Assembly (NCBI GenBank): GCA_029287875.1
Contig: JARFQH010000011.1
Coordinates: 1 to 6,281 of the forward strand
From: Desulfobacteraceae bacterium
GTDB lineage: Bacteria > Desulfobacterota > Desulfobacteria > Desulfobacterales > SG8-13
Direction: 5' to 3'
Length of the DNA stretch: 6,281 nt
Of the stretch, positions 6,196 through 6,281 are shown one piece after another. A model generated the notes under the pieces. The model saw only the letters and a list, made by a program, of their open reading frames with translations. It had not been told where the DNA came from and did not search any database. The first letter of the stretch is position 1. Every line of letters starts with the position of its first letter. The position numbers and the translations under genes were made by a program.

Positions 6196-6281
6196 ATGGT
6201 TTCTGCTGTTATCGTTGCAGCCGGACGTGGCGTCAGGATGCAAAGCGACACTCGCAAGCAGTATCTGCAGGTTGCCGGTCG
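6196..6281 (+). CDS. ispD: 2-C-methyl-D-erythritol 4-phosphate cytidylyltransferase IspD, 3'-truncated
   Basis: Only 28 codons are present before the window ends. They read as the N-terminus of IspD: a hydrophobic first strand (SAVIVAAG), the nucleotide-binding glycine-rich turn AAGRGVRM (residues 8-15), then RKQYL (20-24), whose Lys is the conserved CTP-binding/catalytic residue of the family. IspD converts MEP and CTP to CDP-methylerythritol in the non-mevalonate isoprenoid pathway, in the cytoplasm. The ATG at 6196 is 6 nt after the upstream stop and lacks a clear Shine-Dalgarno sequence, consistent with translational coupling to the HPr-domain gene. Related nucleotidyltransferases share the glycine-rich turn, but the RKQY placement fits IspD best. 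Confidence 0.88.
   Translation, partial: MVSAVIVAAGRGVRMQSDTRKQYLQVAG

Overview
The window looks like a chromosomal housekeeping region of a sulfate-reducer-type deltaproteobacterium (Desulfobacterota, Desulfobacterales-like). This is inferred from protein character, gene order and moderate-to-high GC; no 16S or other taxonomic marker is present. All genes lie on the + strand.

Layout: (1) the 3' part of rpoD (primary sigma factor), cut by the left window edge and ending at 1494. (2) A 675-bp gap (1495-2169) holding a CAU-anticodon tRNA (1706-1778), a 144-bp imperfect palindromic repeat (1863-2006), a partial arm of the same repeat upstream of the tRNA, and a good intrinsic terminator (2056-2086). 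(3) A two-gene unit of a long-form NIF3/DUF34 metal-binding protein (2170-3288) and a coiled-coil/zinc-ribbon COG1579 protein (3321-4040). (4) A 365-bp gap (4041-4405) dominated by a second, unrelated long palindrome (4091-4252), followed by a short palindrome with a perfect 14-bp stem (4261-4292) that shares its terminal motifs. (5) rnpB, the type A RNase P RNA (about 4406-4804). (6) A 435-aa protein with a C-terminal HPr-like phosphocarrier domain on a ~330-aa helical region I do not recognise. (7) The first 28 codons of ispD, cut by the right edge.

The genes cover core transcription (sigma), tRNA supply and maturation (tRNA, RNase P), and isoprenoid precursor synthesis (IspD). The most unusual items are the HPr fusion protein, which keeps both the active-site His and the Ser at the regulatory spacing, and the two families of long palindromic repeats in the gaps, which look like REP or MITE-type mobile repeats. 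The identity of the CAU tRNA (Ile2 versus elongator Met) is also worth settling. I saw no CRISPR array, intact insertion sequence, phage gene or defence system.
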